Source of the DNA: Haloplanus sp. GDY1
Lineage (GTDB): Archaea; Halobacteriota; Halobacteria; Halobacteriales; Haloferacaceae
NCBI RefSeq assembly: GCF_023703775.1
Contig: NZ_CP098517.1
Coordinates: forward strand, 43,229-107,228
DNA: 64,000 bases
Direction of reading: 5' to 3'
The translations under genes were made by a program, and so were the position numbers. Below the pieces are notes generated by a model. That model was not told the DNA's origin. It ran no database searches and worked only from the letters and a program-made list of their open reading frames with translations. Position 1 is the first letter of the stretch; the number at the start of each line of letters is the position of its first letter. Of this stretch, positions 48,668 to 58,500 are shown piece by piece.

Positions 48668-50118
48668 TGTTCCCCCTGCGGAAAGCAGATCGATACAGCC
48701 CCAATACCATTGAACCGGATCTCGAGTTCATTACAGCCGCTCTCTACCCAGTGGATGACCTCCGAGATAATATCACTGATTGCTGTTACGTCTCGGCTGA
48801 TTGTCGGACCGAGCGATGCGCCTTCAGCAAATGTAGCGATCACTTCCAGTTCAAGGTCTTCTGGCCCGACATATTCGAGGTTGGTATGTAATAAATGAGG
48901 ATTGAAACCAACGGGCATACGCTTTGAGGACGGACCTTCGATAGGTGAGAGAAAGTCACGATGTTCCTCATCTTGGATTTCAATACCAATTCGTCGTGAT
49001 TCTGGCTCGGTTGCGTCTATGAACGTCGATTCTTCGGATGGGTGGAGGTGAATCAGACGATGCCGATCGGAGTTCCGCTGGTGGATACTCACACGACGCG
49101 ATCCATCAGAGGGTATCTCAGTTGTGTAGTAACGGGGATTTCCCGCTCCAGTCCGATCGATTTCGACTGTCTCGTTTGCATCTTTGGGGATGGAAACGAC
49201 CTCGAATATTGGATCGACCTCCTCGGAGGGAGTAACTCCAACGAGAACTGGTTCCTCTGGTGGTGCGTATAGGGGTGCCTCAACGGTTGGGTTTGTGTGT
49301 GCGGGTAATACAACGTCAGCATCGAAGCCGTAGTTTTCTGTACTAAGGCCTCCCCCATAGCGGTCGAGAAATGGTTCCGTCTTTTCGGACGCCCGGAACC
49401 CGACTAAGGATACATCTGCGAAGTCGTAGACGTCCACGAACGACACTTCGGATTTCGGGGGATTCTTTGAGACCAGATATACCCACATATCCTTGCGCAC
49501 TTGGTGATCCGAGTTATATCGCTGCGCCCGAGTTTCGTCACCAACAAAGAGATCACCATGTTGGAGCCCCGAAGTAGTCCAAGTGCCGGTGATACTTCCG
49601 AGGGCATCTGGACCTGAGATTTGAAGTTCGTAACTATCCGCTGTTGGGTCAAGATCAAGCGTGACCTCTGCCTCCGATGGGTGGAAGTTACTCGGTACGG
49701 GGGGATGTGTGATTCCTGTTGCCTCGATTTCGACGTTTTCTAAGAGTGTGTCCACGTCCTCATCTTCTTGGATTTGATCCCAATCGAGTGATGGAACGAT
49801 GCCAAATAATTCGATGCCACCGTCATGGCGTTGCCCTAGATAGGTTCGAATCGACCGCTCACGCTCACCCTCTTCGATGTCCGAGGTACGGAGATCCTCG
49901 ATCATCTTTTCAACACCCTCGTCGCTGGACAGTGAACAGGAAATGTCCTCCAGAACGCCTTGCTTATGAGCGAAGTACTGGCGCTGAGTCCCAATACGAG
50001 GGGTTAGAAATTCACCACATTCTGGGCACCGGTAGTAGTCTGACTTACGTTGGGCCTCTTCTATTGGAGTTTTCGTTCCCTCCGGGTCGAGTCCGAAGGG
50101 GATAGAAAGTTTACTCAC
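48664..50118 (-). CDS. Unknown operon protein with CoiA-like zinc domain
   Basis: The 484-residue protein starts at a GTG, reading MSKLSIPFGLDPEGTKTPIE. An upstream TTG would add 40 residues lying over the promoter. Residues 28-60 hold YYRCPECGEFLTPRIG followed by QRQYFAHKQG and a later Cys, the N-terminal zinc domain seen in CoiA competence proteins. The rest is beta-rich with repeated EVTLDLDPTADSYELQISG-type strands. It is the first gene of the leftward operon and overlaps the next gene by four bases. Recognition of foreign DNA or its ends is possible. It could correspond to DruB by order, but this is unproven. Confidence 0.6.
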   Translation of the reverse strand: MSKLSIPFGLDPEGTKTPIEEAQRKSDYYRCPECGEFLTPRIGTQRQYFAHKQGVLEDISCSLSSDEGVEKMIEDLRTSDIEEGERERSIRTYLGQRHDGGIELFGIVPSLDWDQIQEDEDVDTLLENVEIEATGITHPPVPSNFHPSEAEVTLDLDPTADSYELQISGPDALGSITGTWTTSGLQHGDLFVGDETRAQRYNSDHQVRKDMWVYLVSKNPPKSEVSFVDVYDFADVSLVGFRASEKTEPFLDRYGGGLSTENYGFDADVVLPAHTNPTVEAPLYAPPEEPVLVGVTPSEEVDPIFEVVSIPKDANETVEIDRTGAGNPRYYTTEIPSDGSRRVSIHQRNSDRHRLIHLHPSEESTFIDATEPESRRIGIEIQDEEHRDFLSPIEGPSSKRMPVGFNPHLLHTNLEYVGPEDLELEVIATFAEGASLGPTISRDVTAISDIISEVIHWVESGCNELEIRFNGIGAVSICFPQGEQ

Positions 50119-50340
50119 GAATGGATCGGAGCCCTCCGGTGTAAGTCCTGATAGTTCCCTTACGCATGTGTTATCAAACCTGAGGGACAGATAGAATAAA
50201 TCTATTGAAGAAACACAAACATATAATCCTCCAAACAATTGTGGCAGGACCCCTTGGGTCGTTTAGGGGTGTGGACTGATCTGAGTCGATACTCTTTTGG
50301 ATTTCAGCAGAGAACGATTTGCTACATCAACCAGATTACT
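50119..50340. promoter_or_regulatory. Divergent promoter region of the defence island
   Basis: This 222-base region separates the two operons. A leftward TATA-like box is visible as ATAGAATAAATC (50191-50202, read on the minus strand as GATTTATTCTAT) and a rightward one as CATATAATCC (50220-50229). They are about 20 bases apart, so a single regulator could control both operons. I see no long dyad. Confidence 0.45.
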
Positions 50341-52458
50341 ATGGGTGCGAATTCTGAACGAGAAGTGGATTTTTCGCCTAATCTCCCGGACCAGTACCAA
50401 CGCCGATTTGAGGCTCTGACCGATGAACTGATCGAATTTCAGGAGGACCTCGACAGGGAAGTTGCCATCAAGGACGAGATTCGCTATATCGAGAACGAAA
50501 TCGAGGATGAAGTAACTGAAGGCCAGATTCGATATCTCGCAGCGTTAGAGGTTCTCCTAGATCTCATTGAGATCAACTATGACATTCGCAAAAACTCCGA
50601 ACTACACGTAGTTCGGCCGGATCCTGATCGCTACAAAGACGACCCTGATGAGTTCAAGAAACAGGAACGCGCTGTCCTTCAGAAAGAACGACGGGCGCAG
50701 TTCCGAGAGGAAAGCGTCCGCGAGTTCGTCCGGAAAATGGAGCGAGACACCCGCGTAAATACGAATGGCGGGCGAAGTGTTCTTGAACTAATAACCGATG
50801 GGGAAGAACTCTACCAAGACTTAGCACCGCTTCAGGACCAGGACCAAGAGGAAATCGCCGAAGATCTAGAAGACGTTGTCCAACCCTACATACAGAAAGT
50901 AGAGACTGGGGAGAAATGTGATCACACCGAGTTGGACCTGATGGATATCTGGCGGTATTTCCGCTACACTTGGCTAACACCATATAACACGGTCCCTGGA
51001 AGAAACATCAACTTCCTTATTAGAAATGCAGCGAAGCCGAAAGACCCGGTGATGGGGATTGCGACACTGGCAAGCCCGATGATGAACCTGTCAGTCAGGG
51101 ATGACTATATCGGCTGGACTATTGACGCGGTCGAAGATAAACTCCAGCGGAAGAAACGGGTTCACGAATACGAGGAGCAGCTGCCAGAAGAGAAGCGGAC
51201 GCCGGACAAGAAAACTCGGACAGTCACCAATACAGAATGGCTAGAGACCGAGGAAGAATACGAAGAGAGGGTCAGCGAGTTCTGCTCCGATATACGAGAA
51301 GCCCTAGAGGACGCCATTAAGGACGCAATATCTAACATCCGACACGACGACTTTGCCGAGGAGCACCCTGAACTCTCTGAGGAAAGCTTCGTCAATCCCG
51401 ACGAACGGGTTATCGAGATTCTTGAGCAGATAGAAGAGGAAGCCGAGCAGACCATTGAAAATGGTGAGGACGAGAACCCGGAGAAGATGGAGTCTTGGGA
51501 GGAAAGAAGTGAAACAGCCCTGTTCCGGAAAAAACGTGCTCGAGCACTTCAAAAGCTTCTCCGCGACCGAAAATACTTCCAAGAACACAGCGAAGAGGAC
51601 GATGTCGAGTTCATCAGAACTGGGTTGAATAACGACTCCGGGCGGCGAGCTATCAAAACAGCTCTGAAGGAGATCAAAAAGGAGCGGGTCGGTGCCGGGA
51701 TGATGAACATCATGGTCTGTGGCGCTATCCCTCCCTATAACCGTATTCTCGGCGGGAAGCTTGTGGCGATGGCCTTGACGGGTCCCAAGGTCATCGACAT
51801 GTACCAGGACAAATACGGCGACTACCAGAGCGAAATCGCCAGCTCGATGAAAGGCGAAGCAGTGAGTAAACGGAATGAACTGGTTTTCCTCGACACCACT
51901 GGCCTGTTTGAGATTGGAAGTGCCCAGTACGACCGTATCCGGGTTCCAACCGAAAACGGCGAGATCGAATACGACCAGATCGGGTACACTGAAGGGTACG
52001 GTTCAATCCAGTTCGGTCCCGAAACACGAAAACGGATTAGTCAGGTCACACAGTTAGAGGAAGGTCGCAAGGTGGTCCGAGGTCGGTTCGGAGAAGGTGT
52101 CTCTCCTCGCATCCGGAAAATCCGCCGTGGCCTGAAGAACTGCGGTTTAGAGACGGATCTCTTGAAACACGAGTCTAGACGGATTGTGTACGGAATCGAT
52201 CTGGCGGAGAACTCCCAAGACTATCTACTGGGAATCGACGACAACCCGGAATACTACTGGAAGTTCGACGACCCACAGAAGGAGCAGGAGTCAATCTATC
52301 AGTATTGGATTGATAGGTGGGCAAGCATGAGAGCGCAGAAACAAGACGTCTTGGAGAATATTAGGGAATTTGACAAGCAAGAATTCAAATTGAGCAGCGA
52401 GATCGATTTCGACAAACGGCAAGCCAGTCTCAGTGAGTTCATTATAAGCAACAGTTAA
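50341..52458 (+). CDS. druA-like: DUF4338 (DruA-like) protein
   Basis: The 705-residue protein has DUF4338 motifs in order: GRNINFLIRN at about 220, VMGIATLASPMMNLSVRDDY, IGWTID, then after a long charged insert CGAIPPYNRILGGKLVAMAL at about 460-480. SEIASSMKG, TTGLFEIGSAQYDRIRVP and FGEGVSPRIRKIRRGL follow at about 600-615. DUF4338 is the hallmark of DruA, the first protein of type I Druantia. Its biochemical role is not settled. The N-terminal 200 residues and the insert are acidic coiled-coil-rich additions. I chose the internal ATG because the upstream reading lacks coding character. DptF-like gene follows after 39 bases. Confidence 0.82.
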   Translation: MGANSEREVDFSPNLPDQYQRRFEALTDELIEFQEDLDREVAIKDEIRYIENEIEDEVTEGQIRYLAALEVLLDLIEINYDIRKNSELHVVRPDPDRYKDDPDEFKKQERAVLQKERRAQFREESVREFVRKMERDTRVNTNGGRSVLELITDGEELYQDLAPLQDQDQEEIAEDLEDVVQPYIQKVETGEKCDHTELDLMDIWRYFRYTWLTPYNTVPGRNINFLIRNAAKPKDPVMGIATLASPMMNLSVRDDYIGWTIDAVEDKLQRKKRVHEYEEQLPEEKRTPDKKTRTVTNTEWLETEEEYEERVSEFCSDIREALEDAIKDAISNIRHDDFAEEHPELSEESFVNPDERVIEILEQIEEEAEQTIENGEDENPEKMESWEERSETALFRKKRARALQKLLRDRKYFQEHSEEDDVEFIRTGLNNDSGRRAIKTALKEIKKERVGAGMMNIMVCGAIPPYNRILGGKLVAMALTGPKVIDMYQDKYGDYQSEIASSMKGEAVSKRNELVFLDTTGLFEIGSAQYDRIRVPTENGEIEYDQIGYTEGYGSIQFGPETRKRISQVTQLEEGRKVVRGRFGEGVSPRIRKIRRGLKNCGLETDLLKHESRRIVYGIDLAENSQDYLLGIDDNPEYYWKFDDPQKEQESIYQYWIDRWASMRAQKQDVLENIREFDKQEFKLSSEIDFDKRQASLSEFIISNS

Positions 52459-52497
52459 CATGACGGGAACATTCGGTCACCAACATCAACGATAAAT

Positions 52498-54057
52498 ATG
52501 GGAATTGAAGCATCGACACTGAATCTACGATTCCTTTCACAGCTGGCACAGGGAGGCTTCGCTGAACAGCTCACTGACGAGCAACGCAGAGAAATACACA
52601 TTACAACCCGTCTAGATGGTGAGGAATACCTACAGGACGCACTAGAAGATGGGAAGCAGGTCATTCTCACTGGGAACCCTGGAGACGGTAAAACACAGTA
52701 CATCCTGCAGATGAAGCCTGAGTACCCGGAACCGGACTATTTCTATCTCTCTGACGCCTCCGAGTACGACGACTATACTGTCCTACTTGACAAATGGAAA
52801 GACGCCCTCGACGACGACCGACCTGGTATTCTCGCTATTAATGACGGCCCTCTTTACGAGATGACTACCCAACACGCCGACGACTATCCCTTCCTGGAAA
52901 AAGTTCGGAGCCAGTTCCAAAACCAGATAATCTACGACGAAGACCAAGCTGACAACGCTGATTTCGACTCTATCGTCGTCATCGATCTCAACAACAGAAA
53001 CATTCTCACTCGAAAGGTCATCGGCCAAGCCATCGAGAATCTGACTTCGAATAAGTTCCTCAAAGAGAACAACGGCGACGACATCGACGGACACATCGCC
53101 TACAATATGGATAAGATGAGGAATGATCGTGTCCGAGAAAATATAATCCGGCTCCTACAGTCCGTGGGCCATCTGGACGCCCACGTCACCGTTCGTGACC
53201 TCCTGAACTTTCTCGCCTACTGCATTACTGGAGCCAAAGAAGAGAGCATCACCGAGTTTGACGAAGATCTGAAATACTACAACCTCGCCTTCAGTGGCAG
53301 CGGGAAGATCTTCACCCTCCTGAACGAATACTTCCATCCCCGTGACCTCACTCATCCATTTATCGACAGCAAACTTTGGGCTGACGCTGAAGAAGAGGTT
53401 TCACGGAGAGACGAAGAAGACTCAGAGGAAGAAGTCGACCAACGATTCATCGAGAAGAAACGTCAATTCTACTTTGAGGACGTAGCCATCAAAGACTACG
53501 ACGCTCGCGACCTCTATCACGAGACCAACTACTCCTTCCATAACCAGCGGAACAGGGACCGTTCGGCTGAAAGCGTGAAAGAGGACGTCATAGAGATGAT
53601 TAACAGCTATTTCATGCCGGATTCTTCCAAGGGCTCCGACCTCCGCGTCTGGCTCTCCCACAACTATCGATCTAAAAGCTCCCTATCCCTTATCTCCCGG
53701 ACAGAAATTCCCAAGCGCGAGTTGAACCGCCGAGTCCCGCAGCTCCATCCCGAAATCAGCGATGCAATGGACTACAACCACGACCACCACGTTCTCGAAT
53801 ACGAAGGACGTGACTCAACAGTCAGGCTTCGGATTGATCCAGACCTATCAGAGACACTCGGTGCCCTGAACGGCAACATCCCTTACATCCTACGTGGAAG
53901 GGAAGAAGAACAGCAGTTGCTCGAATTTATGGAAGAAATCGAGTACAGGGAAAGCCACGATGAAGATTACGGCACCGTCCATATCATGGACACGGAAACT
54001 GGCGAACTCGAGATTCTGACAGTCAACGATGACCGGTACCAGATGGAGCGGAGGTGA
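52498..54057 (+). CDS. dptF-like: DptF-like ATPase
   Basis: The 519-residue protein has a P-loop GNPGDGKT at 59-66, GILAINDGPLYEM at about 110-122 and a Walker B-like VVIDLNNRN at 160-168. These three are characteristic of DptF, the ATPase of phosphorothioate-dependent restriction, and resemble the same part of BREX proteins. The C-terminal half ends with a strand-rich tail containing IEYRESHDEDYG. It is followed by the DptG-like gene after 6 bases. ATP-driven assembly or switching of the effector complex is the expected role. Confidence 0.65.
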   Translation: MGIEASTLNLRFLSQLAQGGFAEQLTDEQRREIHITTRLDGEEYLQDALEDGKQVILTGNPGDGKTQYILQMKPEYPEPDYFYLSDASEYDDYTVLLDKWKDALDDDRPGILAINDGPLYEMTTQHADDYPFLEKVRSQFQNQIIYDEDQADNADFDSIVVIDLNNRNILTRKVIGQAIENLTSNKFLKENNGDDIDGHIAYNMDKMRNDRVRENIIRLLQSVGHLDAHVTVRDLLNFLAYCITGAKEESITEFDEDLKYYNLAFSGSGKIFTLLNEYFHPRDLTHPFIDSKLWADAEEEVSRRDEEDSEEEVDQRFIEKKRQFYFEDVAIKDYDARDLYHETNYSFHNQRNRDRSAESVKEDVIEMINSYFMPDSSKGSDLRVWLSHNYRSKSSLSLISRTEIPKRELNRRVPQLHPEISDAMDYNHDHHVLEYEGRDSTVRLRIDPDLSETLGALNGNIPYILRGREEEQQLLEFMEEIEYRESHDEDYGTVHIMDTETGELEILTVNDDRYQMERR

Positions 54058-54063
54058 ACACCA

Positions 54064-55566
54064 ATGCCAATGAGACTTAACGACGTAAACTCCGACGCAT
54101 CGGAAGCCGCATTCGGATTCAAAGCAACCTCTGCCTCTCTAAAACCGGTGCATCTCTCCCAGGTCGTCTTCAGTAACGTTCTGGGATCTACTCACCAGTC
54201 GGAGGACCTGTTCAAATTCGTCGAGAAACCTGGGAAAACCCCCTCCAGCGACTTGGACGAGAAATACCACGGCCTGTTCGAGTCCTCCCGCGATCTCAGT
54301 GACGAACAAATGGACAATCTTCGGTACAGGATGCGGAAGGTCTTGGACAACGACAACGCCCTCTACGCAAGTAGTCCACGACACTCTGCAATGACCTCTA
54401 TGAGCGACTGGTTCGTCGCCTACCGCCGAATCGGTGTAACACCGTCACAGTTCATCTACACCGTACTGGACGAATCTGACAGTGACATCAATCAGAAGCT
54501 GACCGACCAGCTTCAGGATCACCACGACGCTATCTCTCTCCTGTTCCGGCCACTGGCCAAAGACGGAGGGAAAGGCAACGTCACGGTCTCACCCTGGGAA
54601 GAACCTGTCCTGGGAGACGCATTCGGGGACGGGAAGATTGCGGATGAATTCGTCGAAGGCTTCGAAACCCTGTCGAAGCACCTGAAGGACTCCAACGGCG
54701 ACTACGACCTGAACTACGCCCGTGACCTTCGCCGCACCATCAAATTCGGCGGGTTCCTGCTCTACGTCTATATGGCCAACCGGCATAATGAGATCCGGGA
54801 TGACGAGGGCAAAGACGAACCTGTCCCAATCGTGCTGAACTACACCGGAAACAGGAACAACCCGGTAGCCGACGCCAGCCTTGAATCATTCCGCGTCGTC
54901 GGGTCGGAAATCCAGTTAGCCACTAGGCTTGGTGTCAAGCACGTCCTTGACCTGCAGGGCTTCAAAGACTACAGCGAGGAAGACGTCCTCCGAGAGCTCG
55001 AGAACCACAATTTCCTAGAACTGAACCGGAATAAGGAGGACAAGATCGAGCAGGACTACGAAAAATTCGAGCAGGTATTCCGAGCCTCGCGAGACCCCGA
55101 GAAGGATACCACCTTCCACAGGCTGGTGGATGCTGTAAGCAACGTCATCCACGACTTCTCGAACCGATTCGACACATACACACCGCAATCCACAGCCCAG
55201 ACCTTCGCCTGGCGTGCCGGGATCCTCAAACCACGAGGAAACCGGGCGAACAAACGTAGGTATCGGCCCGACCCCGAGATGCTGGAACCCGTCCTACTCT
55301 CCGTAATCGAACCAGGCACGAGCATGTCTCTCCAAGATCTCTCAGAAGAACTCCGGGAACGGTACGGGATCATCGTGGGCGGAACCGAACAGGACCGTAG
55401 CCACCTGGCGGAGTGGGACATCCGCCTCGGTGCCAGCGCATCCGAAAGTGATCCGCTGAACAACCAGAACTACGAGGGCTTCAAAGAAGCAGTATCAAGC
55501 CTTGGATATGCTGAGGAATACGCGGACGGCGTTACCATCGTCTCTGTCCCCGAGGAGGAAATATGA
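54064..55566 (+). CDS. dptG-like: DptG-like protein
   Basis: The 500-residue protein starts MPMRLNDVNSDASEAAFGFK. I recognise it mainly by position between the DptF-like and DptH-like genes and by size. Segments such as DLRRTIKFGGFLLYVYMANR and HVLDLQGFKDYSEEDVLREL, and a C-terminal winged-helix-like SLQDLSEELRERYGIIVGG, are consistent with an adaptor or DNA-binding subunit. No nuclease or P-loop motif is visible. Its stop codon overlaps the ATG of the following giant gene, so the two are translationally coupled. Confidence 0.5.
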   Translation: MPMRLNDVNSDASEAAFGFKATSASLKPVHLSQVVFSNVLGSTHQSEDLFKFVEKPGKTPSSDLDEKYHGLFESSRDLSDEQMDNLRYRMRKVLDNDNALYASSPRHSAMTSMSDWFVAYRRIGVTPSQFIYTVLDESDSDINQKLTDQLQDHHDAISLLFRPLAKDGGKGNVTVSPWEEPVLGDAFGDGKIADEFVEGFETLSKHLKDSNGDYDLNYARDLRRTIKFGGFLLYVYMANRHNEIRDDEGKDEPVPIVLNYTGNRNNPVADASLESFRVVGSEIQLATRLGVKHVLDLQGFKDYSEEDVLRELENHNFLELNRNKEDKIEQDYEKFEQVFRASRDPEKDTTFHRLVDAVSNVIHDFSNRFDTYTPQSTAQTFAWRAGILKPRGNRANKRRYRPDPEMLEPVLLSVIEPGTSMSLQDLSEELRERYGIIVGGTEQDRSHLAEWDIRLGASASESDPLNNQNYEGFKEAVSSLGYAEEYADGVTIVSVPEEEI

Positions 55567-58500
55567 GCGAAACCACACAGACACAAGACAGCTCATTCGA
55601 GAGCAACGAGGATCTGATCGGCAAAGCAATCGCCAACGAGACAGTCGACCAGCTGACCGAGGAAAACATCGGAGTTATAATCGAATCGCCACCCCGATTC
55701 GACGCTGAGGAGTTCGTCGATATTCTCTGCAGTAACGCACGGTACGATGTCGGCCTTGCTATGGTCAGCATCGATGAAGCAGACATCGACGATCTCCAGT
55801 CACGGACAGAGGACTCCTCCGTCAGACTCACAGACAAAGTTAGTGTCGCCGTCAACTGGCGGAATGGGACCGACACCGGATTCGAATGGGACGGACGCAT
55901 CGAACCAGAGAAACTGGTGATTCTGGTTCGGGGAGACCACGCCCGCCTGAATTCGATGAAAGATTTCGAGGGTATGGTCGACTTGCCTCTGGCAGAAATC
56001 ACGCGAGAAATCACCGACCAGATGCAGGCCCAGAAACAGTTCACCGACAGTCCCCCAGCCCAAGCTATCTGGGAAACCGTTGGCTCCGACCTCTACGACA
56101 GGTTCGAAATCCCTGCAGTTGCTGACTACGCAACGTCGACGCTCAAAGAATCAGAACAAGGTTCACTCGACGCCCTCGGAACCGAACTCTACAGACTGCG
56201 GCTGTTCAATGATCCGGGGCTTAACAACCCCGATGAAATCCCTGACAGGCTTTCCGATAACCTGGATCTCGTGCTGCGGGTCTCCCATATGTCGAATAGG
56301 GATCGACGCCGGCTCACTAACAGTGTCACCAAAGTCGACGACAGCGAAAGGGAAGAACGGGAACAATCTGTAGCCAAGCTTCGACGGTTCGAACGAACAG
56401 GTGACTCGGAGATCCTCGCCGACCTGACGTACAATGAGGTCAACGAGATATTCTCCACCTCCGGCCAGTCCAGCCAGCGACGTTCAACCACCAGCACTCG
56501 GAGAGACGTCGAATCCGCTAGCGTGGAGGCAGTCTTCGACGACAACAACGAGGAACTGGAACGGCTTTCAGAAGAGTTCGATGACCAATACCGAGAAGCC
56601 GTCGAGGAAGAAGAAAACCGGGTCGACATGGAGTTCACCGGAGATGAACAGTTGGCCTTTGACGTCAACGACGACCTCTACTACTTTATTGAGCACTTCG
56701 TCACCGAGGACTCCTTCGGTGGTATCATCCACAACCCAGAGGACAGGCAAAGCGCGATCAAGAACTTCCAGGCTCTGAGAACCGAGAAGTTCCAGCCACG
56801 AGGCGAAGACAGCAGCTTCGAAAAACTCCGTAGAGTGGCTGAGAACAGCGGCAAGTTCGAGGACTTAGTTGCATCCATCGACCGATACGTAACAGCCCGT
56901 AGCGAACTCGTCGACGCCCTACCAGGACTATTATCCGCACCGCTTATCCGGCTTCTCGGAGACGATGACCTGCTCGAATCCGCAGAAAACTACATAGAGG
57001 CCTACCGTGAGGTCCAGGACAAACTGGACAAGAAGTACCGGGAGATTCAGGACGTTAGCTCTGAAGGCTCCTCCAAGCTTCTCTCCGACTTCCTCCTATT
57101 CGACACCGTCATTCTCGAATACGAAGACGATAGAGAACTCGTCCTCTCCCCACTCCACCCGCTCCACCTCTGGAAGTACTCCGAACTGGCGCGAGAGATG
57201 AAGGATGAAAAAGAGTCGCTGACCGAGGAAGAACGCAACTTCCTCATCAACAGCGTCGAAGAACAGCCACACGTCCTCCGCAGCATCCACGTCGGCGGGA
57301 ACTACAGACTGGCGGATGAGACCTATCTCGTACAATCCGCGGAGCTCGACAGGCTGCCTGTCTATACCCGAATCGAGAATGCTGCAGAAGGAACGAACTC
57401 CAAGTTCTACGACTACGTCCTCGACAAGTTCACGTCAGCATACCCACCGTCTCAACGCCACCTCAAGATCAGCGTCATCGATCCTCTAGATCCTGTGGAC
57501 CTTCTCTCTGACATCGCTGACTTAGCGGAGAAAGAAGAAATCCAAGGCGCAACAGTGGAGTTCGCCTTCATCGAGGACGAAGAGAAACCTGTCCTCAACG
57601 GCACTGCCTCACCAAGCGTCTCCGAGGATATCACTAATCTGTTCGGCCCAGACAACGACTCTGGGGAGTTCGAGATCGTTACAACCGAACATCCCAGCTA
57701 TGACTCATACGCCGAGAGCCTGAAAGGCGACCCACAGCACTTCATCCTGATTAACGACCAGAGCAACTTCAGCATCCAGACCTTTGAGCGTGATGCTGAG
57801 ACCACAATCCACCCGCTGTACGTCCCGAAAGAGTTCGACTACGACCTGCTTGAGGACAAAATCAATATCTCGCCGTCGAAGGAAGGAGTCCTCTTCTCCG
57901 AATACCAGGACCTGATCAACCAGCTGTATAATCAGCGGCAGGCCATCCACAATGCTGAGGTCAACGAACTCAACGTCGAAAAGGAGACTATCGACGACCT
58001 CCTCGACTCCGCGATCTGGGTCTCCATATCCTCACCGCCGATGAACGGCAACCCATTCTGGAAGGACAACCTGATTTCCAGAGAACGACGCGGCGAACGC
58101 GACTTCGCCACGTACTCAGAGGATATCGACTACTTCCGACGGGTTCTCCGCCGCATTATTACCGAATACCGTCTCGCGCCTGACGACACCGACTTGGAGG
58201 ATATCGCGGAGAGAATCGCTGACCTACAACAAAGCGGCCTTCTCCGCCTCATCACCCGGGAAACCCTCGGCAGCGGGAAATCCAGAAATACGAAGGGCCT
58301 GCTTGGCTCCATTATCGCCGTCCAGTGGCTCCAGCAGACGCTGGCAGATCCCAAGCTGATCTTCTCCATCGACAACCCGCGTACCCGGGAATGGCTGAAT
58401 CTGGGGGACAGCGAAAGCCGGGCCGACATCCTTACTGTCCAGTTCGACGATGATGGTGGCCTTATCCTCGACATCATCGAAATCAAGACTCTGGAAGAAA

